From Augochlora pura (Eukaryota > Arthropoda > Insecta > Hymenoptera > Halictidae), in the NCBI RefSeq assembly GCF_028453695.1, contig NC_135775.1, forward strand, positions 8,944,046 through 9,008,045: a DNA stretch of 64,000 nt. Direction: 5' to 3'. The notes below the pieces were generated by a model. That model was not told the DNA's origin. It saw only the letters and a list, made by a program, of their open reading frames with translations, and made no database searches. How positions within the stretch are numbered: position 1 is the first letter of the stretch; each line of letters starts with the position of its first letter. A program made the translations under genes and the position numbers. Below, one piece after another: positions 46,684 to 59,030 of this stretch.

Positions 46684-47164
46684 TTAATCCCTTGACGTAC
46701 CATTTTCATTACAATTACTATGATTAGAACTTTTTCGATTGCACTAATTTCTTTGAGGAACAAGGAATTTTGCAGTTATTTTACGCTTACATCTATTCGA
46801 ATGTTTAAATGTTAGTGACAACAGACTAAAATTTGATTCCCACTTAACACGTTCGTCGCCGACAATTGGACACTGAAATCCCCACATAATTAAAGCAATT
46901 TCATTAATTAAAATAAAACTAAAAAGTTCACATTTATCATAGGGGATGACATTAGAACTCTTTTGCATTCGAAAAATAGTCGAATTCATTTTGCTAGAAT
47001 ATATTGGAATAAAAATAAATTTTCAAAATTGGTCAGAAATTATTGTCACCCAGATATGGGTGACGCGGCGACGAACGTGTTAAAAGAACGGATTCATACA
47101 TAATAGTTTATTACTACAAATCTCCATCACGAGTCTGACTCGTTAAAGTACGGTAAGGGGTACT
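46684..47164 (+). mobile_element. TTAA element, family D copy 5, interrupted by a family E element
   Basis: The left part (46684-46843) and right part (47084-47164) are the two halves of one family D element (compare 20424-20674), broken at the family's own internal TTAA ('CACTTAA|AAGAACGGAT'). The right end reads ACGAGTCTGACTCGTTAAAG then ACGGTAAGGGG; its TTAA has decayed to TACT. Confidence 0.87.
46844..47083 (+). mobile_element. TTAA element, family E, nested inside family D
   Basis: 240 bp, ends TTAACACGTTCGTCGCC and GGCGACGAACGTGTTAA, a perfect 17-bp inverted pair. Inside the right end is GTCACCCAGATATGGGTGAC (47045-47064), two 8-bp arms around GATA. The near-perfect ends suggest a younger insertion than its host. 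Confidence 0.92.
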
Positions 47165-47589
47165 TCGTTTATTTTTTACTATTTCTATTATTTTTAACAA
47201 TAAAAATAGTTTCGCAAACCGAGGAGCGCCGAAGTAAACATTTTTAAGGATGATATTATTTCCAATGCACTTAAATTATGGATTAAGAAGAAAAATATTA
47301 GGAATACATTTACATCGAATTTCGTGGCCGAAAGAATCGTCCGACCGTTGAATATGCATAAGGCTCATCGAACCGTGTTAAAGTCGCACCATGGAGCCCC
47401 GTCGCCGTCGGTGAGATTCGAAAGGAGACTTCCGGCACCTAACTTTAATTTAAGAAGCGATTAATTCGCATTCCGGAACCCTTCAGCTAAAGTGCATTCC
47501 GTCGAAGCGAATTAACGTTTATCTTGAATTAAAGTCCCGCTGCTGCGAAGTTTATTTAACGACAAGGGAAAAAAGGGAGTGGGTACTGA

Positions 47590-47640
47590 CGGCGGGGCGG
47601 GGCGGGGAGATGGGGGGGGGGGGTGGGGGGTTGGTGGGGT
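47590..47640. repeat. G-run tract
   Basis: GGCGGGGCGGGGCGGGG followed by a run of G interrupted by single T/TT. Four or more G-runs with short loops could form a G-quadruplex. Confidence 0.8.
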
Positions 47641-47958
47641 GAAAAGGGTTCGAGAAAAGGGGCGGAAACGATGCGGACGAAACAGGAGACGGCGTTTAAC
47701 CGGAAAAGTGAAATCGCGGCGGGAACGGCGCACTTGGAATTAATTGAAGCACGTAATTTCGTAATTGCGCACGGCTCTTACAGTCGCCCTGTGAAATTAT
47801 TGTGTTCCGAGGATTTTTCGAACGCCGCGCCATTCGATTATCTTCATTGGTATTTATTGAATAATTATTCTGGCAGTGAACCTATATTTTGTTAGTTTTT
47901 ACTCCGAGAAAGTAAGACAATTTAAATGTTTGCTTATTCGTTTCTCTAGAACGTGTTC

Positions 47959-48135
47959 TTCAGCCCCTTGCACTATGATTCCGTTAATAGGACCAGATAA
48001 TTTTTGTTTTTCATATTGTCTTTATTTATTGCCTTTTCTAGACTCTGATAATAGAAGAATTCAATTCGATTTCTATTTAGAAGAAATTAATAATATTCAT
48101 ACTTAGTAGACATTGCATGAAATCTGTATCACTCG
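47959..48135 (+). mobile_element. Family A element, right-truncated copy
   Basis: CCCCTTGCACTATGATTCCG and the following ~160 bp match the left two-thirds of the family A copies, through the 'TAGAAGAAATTAATAATATT' segment. The TTAA is decayed to TTCAG and the right end is lost. The end coordinate is approximate. Confidence 0.72.
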
Positions 48136-51099
48136 AACGAACGAAATACTTAATTATTTGACGTTGCTTCCTAAGCTTTGAAGAAAAATGAATTCAACTA
48201 GAGTTATTAAATAGCGAATAGCATTATAAATAATTCTCTGTGCACAATAATCTCGCTTGTTGGAAATAAACAGCAGTGATAATGACAGTAATATAAATTG
48301 CCTGCTAGAAAATTATAACCTAGATAGAGAACTCTCGTGTCTATTATTTAAGATGGAACTGATATTGCCGATGCGATCAAAATACAAATTAAATAAAGTT
48401 GAACAATGATAGGTAACGTTAACGTTCCCGGAATTTCCAGGAGAATTACTTCCGCGGGTAGAGCACAATATAAAGGTGGGTACGGGATGAACCACGCGAG
48501 TATAGTATCTGAAATGTTCATAGCCGGTGTTAAACGTCACCGAGAATACCTCGGAACAAGTTCGAATATCAATAAAGCAACGACGGTCCACGATCATATT
48601 TCATCCGTGACAGAAAGAACGAATTCGAACGGAGGAGGGTGGAGGGTTGGAGGGGTGGCCCGTTTCCACCTTCCACACCCTTGTACATCCCCCATTCATT
48701 TTTCTACTTTGAAATCCGGCAAAAATCGCGCGGGTGATAGACGTCGTTTCGATAATGCCGTCTGCCGGCATACGGAGGATTCGCGAGCGGGTGGGCGCGG
48801 GCGCGGGCGGTCGAGGGCAGAGCCTCTTTCCCGATATTCTCGATATGACACATCGCTGTGAAAACGGGCCCTCCGAATACGCGAGAATGCCGTGGCGGCG
48901 GTATACCATCATCTGGAAATCGAAGGCGGAGAGGCGGGCGGGGGGGACGCGCCAATTTCCGAGGCGAATGTTTCGAATTTCCTTCTGCCGGCTGAATTGC
49001 GCCGGAACACCTGTATTCGCGGGAAACAGGTAAGACACGACCCGATCGACGCCCGGATCGTTTAGTTTCGCGAGGAGAAATTCCTCCCGGGAGCATCCCG
49101 GTGACCGGAAATACGTGCTCTACTATACTTGATTGGATTTCATGGCCGCGCTCTTCCTCGTACGGATTTCCCGAGATTTTATTGTGCTCGAAGATTAGCG
49201 CGGGTAGCTGGTGTACGTTGAATTACGCTGGAAGGTATCGTCAATTATTGGTTTGTGCTACTTGGAGATCATCACTTGCAGCGAGGTGGTTTCGGTATTT
49301 TTGTTGGTTTAGTACCTGAGTATTTATAATTGGAATAGTAATTGTGCCTCGCTTTTGCTACGCGCCTTGTTGGCTAATATTTCCATATGCACCCTTTTGG
49401 CATCCTTTTTTCTAGATTTTTCGGCTTTTATTTTTTTATCCATGTTTCTATCTGGCCTCGAAAATTAAACTTTTCCAACGTATTTCAAAAACTCTGTATC
49501 TTGATTTCAGTAGCTCTGTATCTTGATTTCATAAACTCTATATCTTGATTTCATAGTCTCTTGCTACGTTCGAAAATAATATATTACGAAAAAGTGTAAC
49601 CTTTGTTCGTGCTTACAGAGGTAGCTCGTGTATTCGATTATTATCGACTTGTACTACTTACTGATATTAAATTCATGTTAAACGGTCGGAAATTGGTAGA
49701 GTGGTAACCGATTGACGGACACTGTTTAATCCTTTGCGAAGCGTAGCTCCTATTGTCATATATTATTCATTTACACTACCTCGGCGTAAATTCAGGGGCA
49801 TACGTTTATATTACATATATATTTGCAATGAAATTTTGATATGAGGATACAGTAATCTCTTCATAGCAGTCGAAATAAGCTCTACTATGCCACTAATGCA
49901 AGCAAAACAAAAGATTTTTCATTTGTTTTTATGAAACTTGTACCACGGTATCCCATTCGTTTTGCAGATATACAGTCCGCCTGCAGAATATTCGTATAGT
50001 TTTGAAAATGGAATAACTTTTTGATAATTGGACCAAGCAATCTGAATTTTTTTTGGAATCGTGGAGGAATTCGTTTACTAGACAATGGCTAAAAAATTGT
50101 TTCCAAAAATTGTAACTGGTTGGCATGATAAAAGAATTAAAAAATGATGTTTTTCAAACTTTTATATATGAGTTGAAAGAATATTTCCTAATATTTTTTC
50201 GTCATTTCAATCGATTGTAATTTTTTTAAACAATTTTTTAATCATTAGTAATGATTAGCAAATCGTGTAGTAAACTAATCTTCTTAGTATTTTGACAAAA
50301 TTTAGATCGCATGGCCGAATTATAAAAAAAGTTAATACATTTTAAAACAAGCAATTATAATTTAATTTGTTAAAAATTATAATCCATTTTACAGGCAATT
50401 ATAATTGTAATTATATCGTATTCGGTGTAATTGTACGATGGTAAAAGTTTCATCGACGAGACACCAAAGTTAAGAGTAATTGATATTATTTTAAAATTAA
50501 AAAGCACCGGAAAAATATGGTGCCCCTACCATAACTGTCAGTCGGCAGACTTGAAATTGGCCCACTTACGGAGAAAGCACTGTATTCAGTGATAAAAGGG
50601 CTGCTCGTGGCAGAATTGTCGCGATCATACAACACCGACCTACATTACTTGTTAAAACCGCGAGACGAAACTGCGGGTTTCCTCGTGCAGTGTACGCAAT
50701 TTTCATAATTACCTGGTTTTATAATTGGCGGCTTAAATGTAGATTCACAGCGTTGAATTAATTATCGGGAGGCATTTAGGCTGACTATGTGTGCTCTGGC
50801 AAACCCTCGGTGTCCTCGCGCCACAATTTCGATATCGTAAATGTTGTGTGCCCCGTAGTGATCCGCTCTATTTGATGTTGCAGTGTACGTGCAGTCAAGA
50901 GATAAACATTGAACTAATTAATTTAGCTGTTGGTGAGATAGATTTGGCCGGGCACGTTATGGATTCGTACGGCCGCGCAGCAATATTGCAACAAACACCT
51001 AATTAATGGACACGGCTGTAAAATGATCTATTCGACCGGCGTGGCCATGGCCCGGCTGGGTGACACAGTCGCCGCTCAAATCTTTGCTCAGCACGAAAT

Positions 51100-51520
51100 C
51101 ATGGGTACGCAACTCGCACAAACATTGATCTACGCTACTTAATTTCACTGCTGGCAACCCGAACCCCCGGTCGTCCGTAATTATTGTCTCGTACGCTTCA
51201 ATTTTCATAACGCAAACGGCCCGCTACCTAATTAACCTTCAACCACTTAATCTCGGTCATACACACCTGCAGGTGCCGCGCCATTAATTATTGAGTCGTG
51301 CTACTTACTCGTTCGTAGCTGCGATCGCTAATTGCATACCGATGCGGGTTGCTGATCATCGCGACGCCACCCTTAAAATCGTCCCTATAATTACCAGGCT
51401 TGATTTGATCGGTCTCGTTACCGCGATACTATCGCCGGGCGAAACGTAAACTCGAACTACTTAATTCGCGGTTGCTGGACGCCCGGGCTGACTAGATCCA
51501 GTCCGTATCACTTAACACTA
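51100..51520. repeat. Decayed ~60-bp periodic repeat, block 1
   Basis: CTACTTAAT-like motifs occur at about 51131, 51243, 51298, 51453 and 51505, at spacings of about 55 bp or multiples, each preceded by TCG/CGTA-type sequence. Single motifs of the same kind are at 49251, 49310 and 49647. Confidence 0.45.
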
Positions 51521-51554
51521 ACTGTACCAAGCGCATGACGCGACTGTCATTAAT

Positions 51555-51650
51555 GATATTAGAAGATAATAACGTATAAGATATTAATGATATTAGAAGA
51601 TATTAATGTATTAGATATTAATCTAAAAGGTATTAATGTATAACAGTAAA
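51555..51650. repeat. Short direct repeats of GATATTAGAAGATATTAATG
   Basis: ATTAATGATATTAGAAGATA and variants repeat three to four times. Confidence 0.6.
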
Positions 51651-52897
51651 AAACTGAATTTACTTCATTTATTTAATTTAAATAGAATTTTATTACAATC
51701 TCAGCAAAGGTTATAATAAAAATGATGTATGGTCTACATAGATACTGTCTTCTCATTGTTATAAAATAACACATGTTATTTACTTTCAGGACTTATTGGG
51801 TCCTTGCTATTTCAATAATTTTTGAGAAAAAATGTGAAATTATTTATCTTATTCTGTACGATAGATTCACATTTAAAGAATAAAACTCGACGACAATCTT
51901 TAAAATGGTTAAACATAATTGATATATTTGAAATAAGAAAATAAATTTTAGTTCATTGTGACGTGTGATACGAACATTGCAAATTGCAATGCATAATTTT
52001 TTTTGAATATGATGAGAAATAACAGAGTAACATATTTTGACTACATTGAAGATTACATATATATACGACTTAAAACTTACATAGGGATCAAAAATACATT
52101 ATTCTCTTATAATGGAACGAGCTTATTAAGATCGTTCAAAGAAGAAAGAAGCTTTTAAATAGCAGCTGCTTCTTGTAAAGGACCGCAATCTAATTGTTAT
52201 ACAGTTCTAGCACCACATACAATAAATCATAGACAAAAGATTTTCAGCTGTACCCAGTCATCATTTACGCCACAGAAACGCAAGCAGTTGAAAGAGAAAG
52301 ATTCTTCGTTAGCCGGAGGATGCAGGTATAAATCTAAAGAAAGTTTGCTCATAAAAATCACTTCTCCTGAAAAGGGGTTCCCCAAGAACGCTCCCGTTAA
52401 AGAGTTTCCTCTGCTTAATCCTTTTCCAGCGAATAAACACGCGGATATTTCGCCGACCAGAGAAGATCCGAGAAATAATCCCGCGATAAATAACCGGTCC
52501 CTCCCGAAGAAAAGCAATTTATCTTTACCGTTACTGATGTTCGTCGAAACGAATCACGGCGGCGCGTCCGATTGTTATCCCCGTCGGGCTGCTCGACATT
52601 CCTCGATCTAATTAGTCGGTCGGGAATTAATGCCGCGACACAAAGTCCGCGAATGCGTGTCGCCTCAAAGCGCAAATGTTATAATTAAATTACTCCGCGA
52701 GCGTGTATCGATACATCATCCGATGTGCACGCGTACCATGTAAGCAGGATCGCATGCGAGCAGGATCGCACAATATCAAGCCGGCATATTATTATTCGAC
52801 TAGCGTTTCATAATACCAGGCCCGGCCCGTCGAATTTCGGTACCTCCGATGGCGAATGATTTAATTACATGATCGTCTCGCTGGCGGCGAGAGGACA

Positions 52898-52899
<2 letters not shown>

Positions 52900-52931
<32 letters not shown>

Positions 52932-53210
52932 TATATTCCCGTCGATAAACGATCGTCCAACAATTGCCTCGTTAATATCTCGTATTCTGCTTGCTCCGCG
53001 TGTTTCCGCGTGATTTAGATCGCTGTTGCCGAGCGGAGACGATAAATTCGGCAAACGACAGCGGGCGAACCACGCGCGAAGAAATTTCAGGGCGTATTTT
53101 TCCGCGCGGCTGCTAATTCACGGCGGCACGAGGACTTGATGCAATCAGGACTAAGCGAAAGACAGAGAAATAGAGAAATAGAAAGAGAAAGGAAGAGAGA
53201 GAGAGAGAAA
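52900..53210. repeat. (CT)n and (GA)n microsatellites
   Basis: CT tract at 52900-52932 and GA tract at 53160-53210. Confidence 0.85.
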
Positions 53211-53770
53211 GCGTTGGAGAAGAAACGGTCTCACGTATCTCGGATAGACACCGAGATTGCGATCTTGAATTTCGTTCAGCAGGCTAGCAGGCACTTAGGA
53301 CTTTAAAAACTTGTTGATCTCGGCTCGAGTCGTACAACTTCCCGTGGATTTTGTACTTCCACGTGCCGGGGAACTCTTGGGAGCTTATGGAACTGGTTTT
53401 GTCGTGAACGTTGTTGCGTTCCGCCGTGCTCGTCGTTTAATGCATTCTACGAGGATTTTTCGAGCTACCGAGCCGAGGCTTTTAATAACTCCGCGCGCCC
53501 TTTGTACGCCGAGAATTTTCGTGCCGTGTCAGTCGCACGGTTCGTGGATTTATTTTTGAGCAGTTCAAGAATTTGTCGAATGTGTCCCCAAGTGGAAATG
53601 TTAATTTAACGGAAAGTTTTGGGAATGCTGTACGCCGCGGCTGAGAAATATGTGGGCAACGTAAAGGGTATAAAAATGTAATGTTACACGGATAGGAGAA
53701 ATATAACCGAGGCATTTCTACCATCAACGAAAACCAGTCCGTTGTTCTCCCGTATTTTTCTTACGGCGTT

Positions 53771-54010
53771 CTAACCCTTTGCGGTTGTGTTCTCTCAGCC
53801 GACGATACTATTTATTTATTTTTGTTAGTTCTACGTAAAGTTGAAACATGATTATTGTGATACATATAGTATGTTGAGGCTTTAAAAAAGAATTAATCAA
53901 TTTTGTTTCTCCTATTTAATCTTGAATATTAGGTATGCGAGGTTATTTATTTAAATTAATTCCGACTAGCACGACACCTATCTATAAACTTATTGCAACC
54001 GCAAAGTTTA
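53771..54010. mobile_element. TTAA-type element, family I, single copy
   Basis: 240 bp. The ends CTAACCCTTTGCGGTTG and CAACCGCAAAGTTTA are inverse; both TTAA sites are mutated. It ends 35 bp before the deleted mariner. Confidence 0.65.
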
Positions 54011-54045
54011 TGTTTATTTTTAGTTATATTTATATATTTACACTA

Positions 54046-54626
54046 TTAGGTTGGTGCATATGAAATGATGTTTAAGTGAATATATGAGATTGTATATCTT
54101 TTTTCAAAAGTTACCGATTTAATCAAAATATGCCCTGTTTGCTTTACTACACCTTTTTCAACGAGATTTCAATACAGAAATGCCTGTCTTAAACAAATTC
54201 TAATCTTTAGAATTAATAAACTCCGATATGGAATATTTCAGACTGTCTACATTTATATACTATTTAGCCCGCAAAAACTGTCCTAAATGTTTAAAATAGT
54301 AAAAATCGGATGGCGAAAGATCTATATTTTATAAAGTTTTATATTTTGCTTCATTTAGTGTCGCAATTGTTTTGTACGACGTATGCAAAGTTTTTATGGG
54401 ATAAACAGTTTGTAAATGCAGACAGTGTGAAGAATTCCATACCACAGTTTATTGATCCGAGAAATCAGAATTTCTTGAAGACGGACATCTATGAATTAAA
54501 CTCGCATTGGGAAAAGTGTTTTGAATCATATGGGGCACATTTTGAGTAAATCAATAGCTTTTGAAAAATGATATGCATTTTTCTATACTCACTTAAAAGT
54601 CCGATATTTCATATGCACCAACCTAA
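54046..54626 (+). mobile_element. Internally deleted mariner element with intact ends
   Basis: Perfect or near-perfect terminal inverted repeats, TTAGGTTGGTGCATATGAAA at the left and its complement at the right, flanked by a TA duplication (54044-54045 and 54627-54628). At 581 bp it is less than half the usual ~1.3 kb mariner length. Only the C-terminal part of the transposase is left (54310-54549). It is probably a non-autonomous deletion derivative that could be mobilised in trans. It lies 35 bp from a TTAA element. Confidence 0.88.
54310..54549 (+). pseudogene. C-terminal remnant of mariner transposase
   Basis: The frame ends ...DKQFVNADSVKNSIPQF...FLKTDIYELNSHWEKCFESYGAHFE and stops 77 bp before the right inverted repeat. 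The pattern 'K.F.N.D.VKN...F...NF....IYEL..RWEKC....G..FE' is the usual C-terminus of mariner transposases. The catalytic D,D34D core and the N-terminal DNA-binding region are missing, so it cannot be active. The open frame upstream of about 54380 is poorly conserved. Confidence 0.82.
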
Positions 54627-55911
54627 TATATGACATGGTTATGTTTATATGACATTTTTCTACAATTTTGCAGATAGAATTTGCAGATATCATTTGGTGA
54701 AAAAACTTAGAAAACGCTCTATATTTTATTTAACAAAATGTTTTAAGTCTATGCAACATGGTCAAGATGAATTCTCATCATCAACTCTTAAGCTACACAG
54801 AAACGTCAAATGCCGAAAAAATTCTAAGGCACGTTTGTATTGTATACATAAATTGCCACTTGCACGTTTTAGTGCAACAAATATTTTACACAATACCATG
54901 GAGAGTTGGAGACAGAAAGTAATCCTGAAATCGTGTGAAAAATAAGATCGCCCGAATATCCGCAGTCCATTTGCCAGATTGCCCTCGAAGTTCCAGTTTC
55001 AGTTTCATGACGCATGAAGATTCTATGCATCGAGCGTTAAACGTTCCGAATGGGCCTTTTATTTGAGCTGCCAAAGGAACAGGAACTGTCGCCCGCGCCT
55101 TCTGTTTTCCAGCGGAGCTCGATCGCGGGGCAAATTGCCGCGGCGAATCGGATTCGCGAGTATCCGAACTGCATCGGCGAACAGAACACCGTCGCGGAGC
55201 CGAGCCGAGCCGAGTCGAGCGAAGCGGAGCGGAGCGGAGCGGAGAGGAGCCGCGTCGCGGAAAACCAGCGGATATGAGCAATAACCGTGCATTTCCATGA
55301 GCTGGAAGGCTTTACCAGCATTTTAAATCCGATTGCCCGTATCGTGGCCATGTCAGGAAGGAAATACCCGGAAGCGCAAATATCATTCGAAGAGGATCAG
55401 ATTCGCGTACCAGCGCCTGAGCCGACGTCCGATACACAGCAGCTTATTCTGCTGCACAGTTTCCTTTTTTTTTTATTTGTATCCGCGTGGATACGCCGGG
55501 CTCAGCCGGGGGATAAGCCGAGATGATAAGCTTTCCATTCCTGTTGAACCACGATAATTTTACACAATTTTATTGGCTTCTCGCGCTGCGATGGAAAAAT
55601 GGGTCGGGGATCCGGCGGTAAATTTAGGTCTCCTCGACCGACGTCCGTTTCGAATACTTACGAGCGTCGATCCGTTTGTTGCATCGCCTTTAATCCGCGA
55701 AAATACTCGCATCGAAGGTCCTACGACAATGTTTTATCCTTCTATATTTTGTAGATCGAGTGGAAAAAATTTTTCGTTTATGTCACGGTTCGGAAAGTCG
55801 CGAAACGTTTTATACGGTAGAAAAGAAGAATATGGTGGTTGTCTGACGACTGTATTGCAGGGAATAGATTCATTTAAATTTTGAGTACAAGTACTGTCAT
55901 TTGACTATATA

Positions 55912-56201
55912 TTGGGTTGACAATTAAGTGATTGCGGATTTTGTTAATAGATGGTCTTAGCACATTCTTTTGTTTTATCAACGTGTTCAATGTAATTAAG
56001 TTATATCGTTTTCTTACTGTCTGGATTGTCATCTTCAATTTAGTAAGATAATTGTACCGATTAATTATTTAGTTTTGTTTTTATTACAATTTGAAGATGG
56101 AAGTGCAAGGCGCGCGTTTCAGACATATTTTATTACATTATTTCCAAAAAAGCAAGCATCGCGAGCACGATTTTTATATTATATATAGTATATTAAAATG
56201 A
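55912..56201 (+). mobile_element. 5' fragment of a second, different mariner element
   Basis: It begins TTGGGTTGACAATTAAGTGA after a TA, a typical mariner inverted repeat that differs from the element at 54046. A 5' untranslated stretch of about 185 bp leads to an ATG at 56097. No matching right-hand repeat was found downstream, so the element is truncated. The distal boundary is arbitrary. Confidence 0.8.
56097..56201 (+). pseudogene. N-terminal remnant of mariner transposase
   Basis: It starts MEVQGARFRHILLHYFQKSK and stops after 34 codons. The 'FRHILL.YF.KGK' motif is the first helix of the mariner helix-turn-helix DNA-binding domain. After about residue 22 the sequence no longer follows the family and soon hits a stop, so this is a dead fragment. 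Confidence 0.78.
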
Positions 56202-57814
56202 AACCTTAAAAGAAAGTATCAAAATTAATTTGTCAATTCATTAATTTAGACTTTCACATATTTTATTCGCCGTTTGATTATAACAGATTTTGATACGTGC
56301 ACAGAGCGTATGGTTATTTAACTGCAATTTATACCATGGTCGGCGTTCGTGTATTTTTCAGATCTACGTTGCAATGGTCGGAGCTCTGAATCATATTACA
56401 CATGTTCATTAATAATAGTAATAATAATAATTATAATAATAATAATTTATAATAAATTTTGCTTAAATTTGAAGAGCATACATTAGCTCCAGCAATGATG
56501 CAGAGATGAAGATCTATAGAAAATCTAACCTAGTTAGCAGAAATATCGAAGAAATACGTTGCAGTAGTTTACAAATGCAATTATAAATGTTCCAAACATA
56601 TTCAGTTATAGTTTTACGAAAATGGGCATCACGTTAAAGGAAGACTTGAAACGTTAAGCAGTATCGAAAAGAAAAATATAGAATATTCTTTAAACAATAC
56701 CGGCAGTTAAATAACTTTGGTAAAAGAGAAATCATAAGTAACAGATTAAAGAATTATTATATATAGAATTATTACATAATATATTATATTACAGAATTAT
56801 GAGTAACAAAAACCAGTGTCAGAATTGCGCCAGCTCCGAGAGAAGAACAGTCCTGAAAATGTGATATTCGTCAAAGTTTCCGCGCTATTTATCTCAATAA
56901 TGACGCTGGAATTGCACTCAAATTCACCGCGACACGATCCAGTAATTGAATATAATCTACAATGTCCGGACGCTCGGTTTGTTCGTTTCCAGGTGGCGAG
57001 CAGTTCAATTAAGAATATAATTATTTTTCCTCTTTCATAAACGAAGGCTTCCCCGAGAAGGACACGCAATTATCGCGAAGAATGGCACCGCCATTGTGGC
57101 CCGGGCCTCGTCGAACGTGATGCGCCTCGTTTAATTTGACGTCGGGCCACTGTTTAGATCAATAATTGAAATGTCGAATACGATCGCGGCGGCGGCGGCG
57201 GCCAGCACCGCCTGGGTTATTATTGCGGTAATTGACCGTGCGGAAGTTTTAATTGTCCAGCGAATCTCCGGCCTGTGCTTATCGACCAGCGTTTCCTTGT
57301 TCCTTCTCGCCGCCCCGAAAGAATGGCACTCCCCGTGCACGGCTCATTTTTCTCGAATGAAACTAATTTTGCGGGGGGAGCCCGATGCCCCTCGAACGCG
57401 TTCACGCCGAACGATTTTTCCAAGTCCGGAAACTTCTCCCGTTTCACCGGCATTTTTCTTGGTGCCTCTTCTTCTCGCCTCCCCACCACCCCCTCCCCCT
57501 CTCCTCTCCTCTTCCCGCCTCCGTCCACCCCCTTTCCGGCATCCAGATAGATCTCGGAAAATTCTATACCCGCTGGAGATATCGTTCACGTTCCTTCTCT
57601 TATATTCCGTCGATCGACGGAAGGATTTCGGAGCGGGGCGTAAATCCCTTTTCCGCGCGCACGCCGCGATATTCAGTAGTAGAGAGCGGTGTTTACACGG
57701 GAAACATCGAGATTCTTGCGCGAAATTTTTGCGATGATAGCGTACACGTTGATCTGCATCACTTGATCTCCGCGTCCGCGGTCGAAGCTTTGCCGATGGT
57801 CCGGTAAATATTAG

Positions 57815-59030
57815 TTTGTACCATTCGAGCTCTCAAAGTTTTGCGACGAGTCTTTGTCAATATTTTTCGTTTCGTTGTTAATATAAATAGTAAATGACAG
57901 AGCTTGCATTAATCACGAATGGACCAAGCGAAATAAAATAATTGAATGTTAATATTAACTTTTTTTATTGAACGGTTTATAACAAAATTGAGGATAAGTA
58001 TATTAAAAATGGTGCTTTGCATTGTTATTTCCTTTACAGATGATTTGCAAAATCCGTATTTGCTAGCTTGATTTTTAAGTTAATTGATTTACGGTAAGCC
58101 GAGAAATAATGGTTTGTACTATACGATCTCGGTTTTATGTCTAAAGGTTACGGTGGTCGTACAGTAGTGGCTCGTACTACTTAATCTCAAAGTTTTATGT
58201 CGAATCGTTACGGTTGTCGTATAAGTATCGGTTTGTACTACTTAATCTCAAATGTTTACGACGAATCTTTACGGTGATTGCATTAGTACTAATTTTTACT
58301 GCTACTTCACGAAAATACGCAGCAAATCATTGCGATAATTATCGGTTGACATAACTTTGACAATCTTTCGTTTCGAGATCATTTTCTATATTGTACCCAT
58401 CATTAAAAAGAAACGTATGGTATATTTATGGCTTATTTTGAATGTGGTGCAAGTGGATTTTCTGTTGTTTCAAGAAAATTAAAGAATATTAGTCAATTCG
58501 ACGATTAAATTAATTACAAGACTATGTGAAGATTATTAAACGTTAACTAGTTACAAGTAAAAATTTTACACTAAATACAAATACTTACATCATTTTTATA
58601 TCTTGCAGACTTTAAATAAAAATACTAATGTTCATGAAAAGTTGAGAGAATATCAATATTATTTTCTCACACAAACATATATTTTTCTGATGCATAATTG
58701 TTTACCACGCGAACACGAATTTGCACAACTTAATTGCGTTTTTACACGCAGAGTTGTACAACTAATTACAAACTGACGCTATTGTGTGTTCTTTATGTGA
58801 CCGCAAACGCAATCCGTAATTGCATATCAACGCTGGTTGCTTAATCTTCCCATTGTAGACACTAAATCGTCTCCGTAATAGTTGGCTTGTACTACTTGGC
58901 CCACGACACTCGAGCCGGCGATCCTATCGGCCAACTAAATATAGACCTGTACTACTTAATCCGTGTATCGAGGAGCGCCTGGGTTGGCTGCAGCCTCTTC
59001 ACTGCTGCTTAACTTTCACTGCTCCCCCTT
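57815..59030. repeat. Decayed ~60-bp periodic repeat, block 2
   Basis: TTGTACTACTTAATCTC-type motifs recur at about 57820, 58118, 58178, 58240, 58298, 58895, 58955 and 59010, mostly about 60 bp apart. Between them come TTTTATGTCGAATCGTTACG-like stretches. Units around 58118-58300 are the clearest; much of 58320-58880 shows no unit. Confidence 0.55.

Larger units (their letters stand above)
48136..53770. other. No gene seen; GC-rich at 48420-49120 and 52380-53560
   Basis: Mixed DNA with the periodic ~60-bp repeat and microsatellites. The frame at 52227-52517 (minus) has alternating Gly/Leu residues but no recognised domain. Confidence 0.5.
54627..57814. other. No gene seen outside the mariner fragment; GC-rich at 55000-55700 and 57030-57790
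   Basis: GAGCCGAGCCGAG- and GAGCGGAGCGGAG-type short repeats occur near 55197-55250, and a TAATAA microsatellite near 56412-56455. Confidence 0.55.

Noticed and set aside
52227..52517. Minus-strand frame with alternating Gly/Leu pattern
   Set aside because: Resembles no family I know; the opposite strand is open as well.
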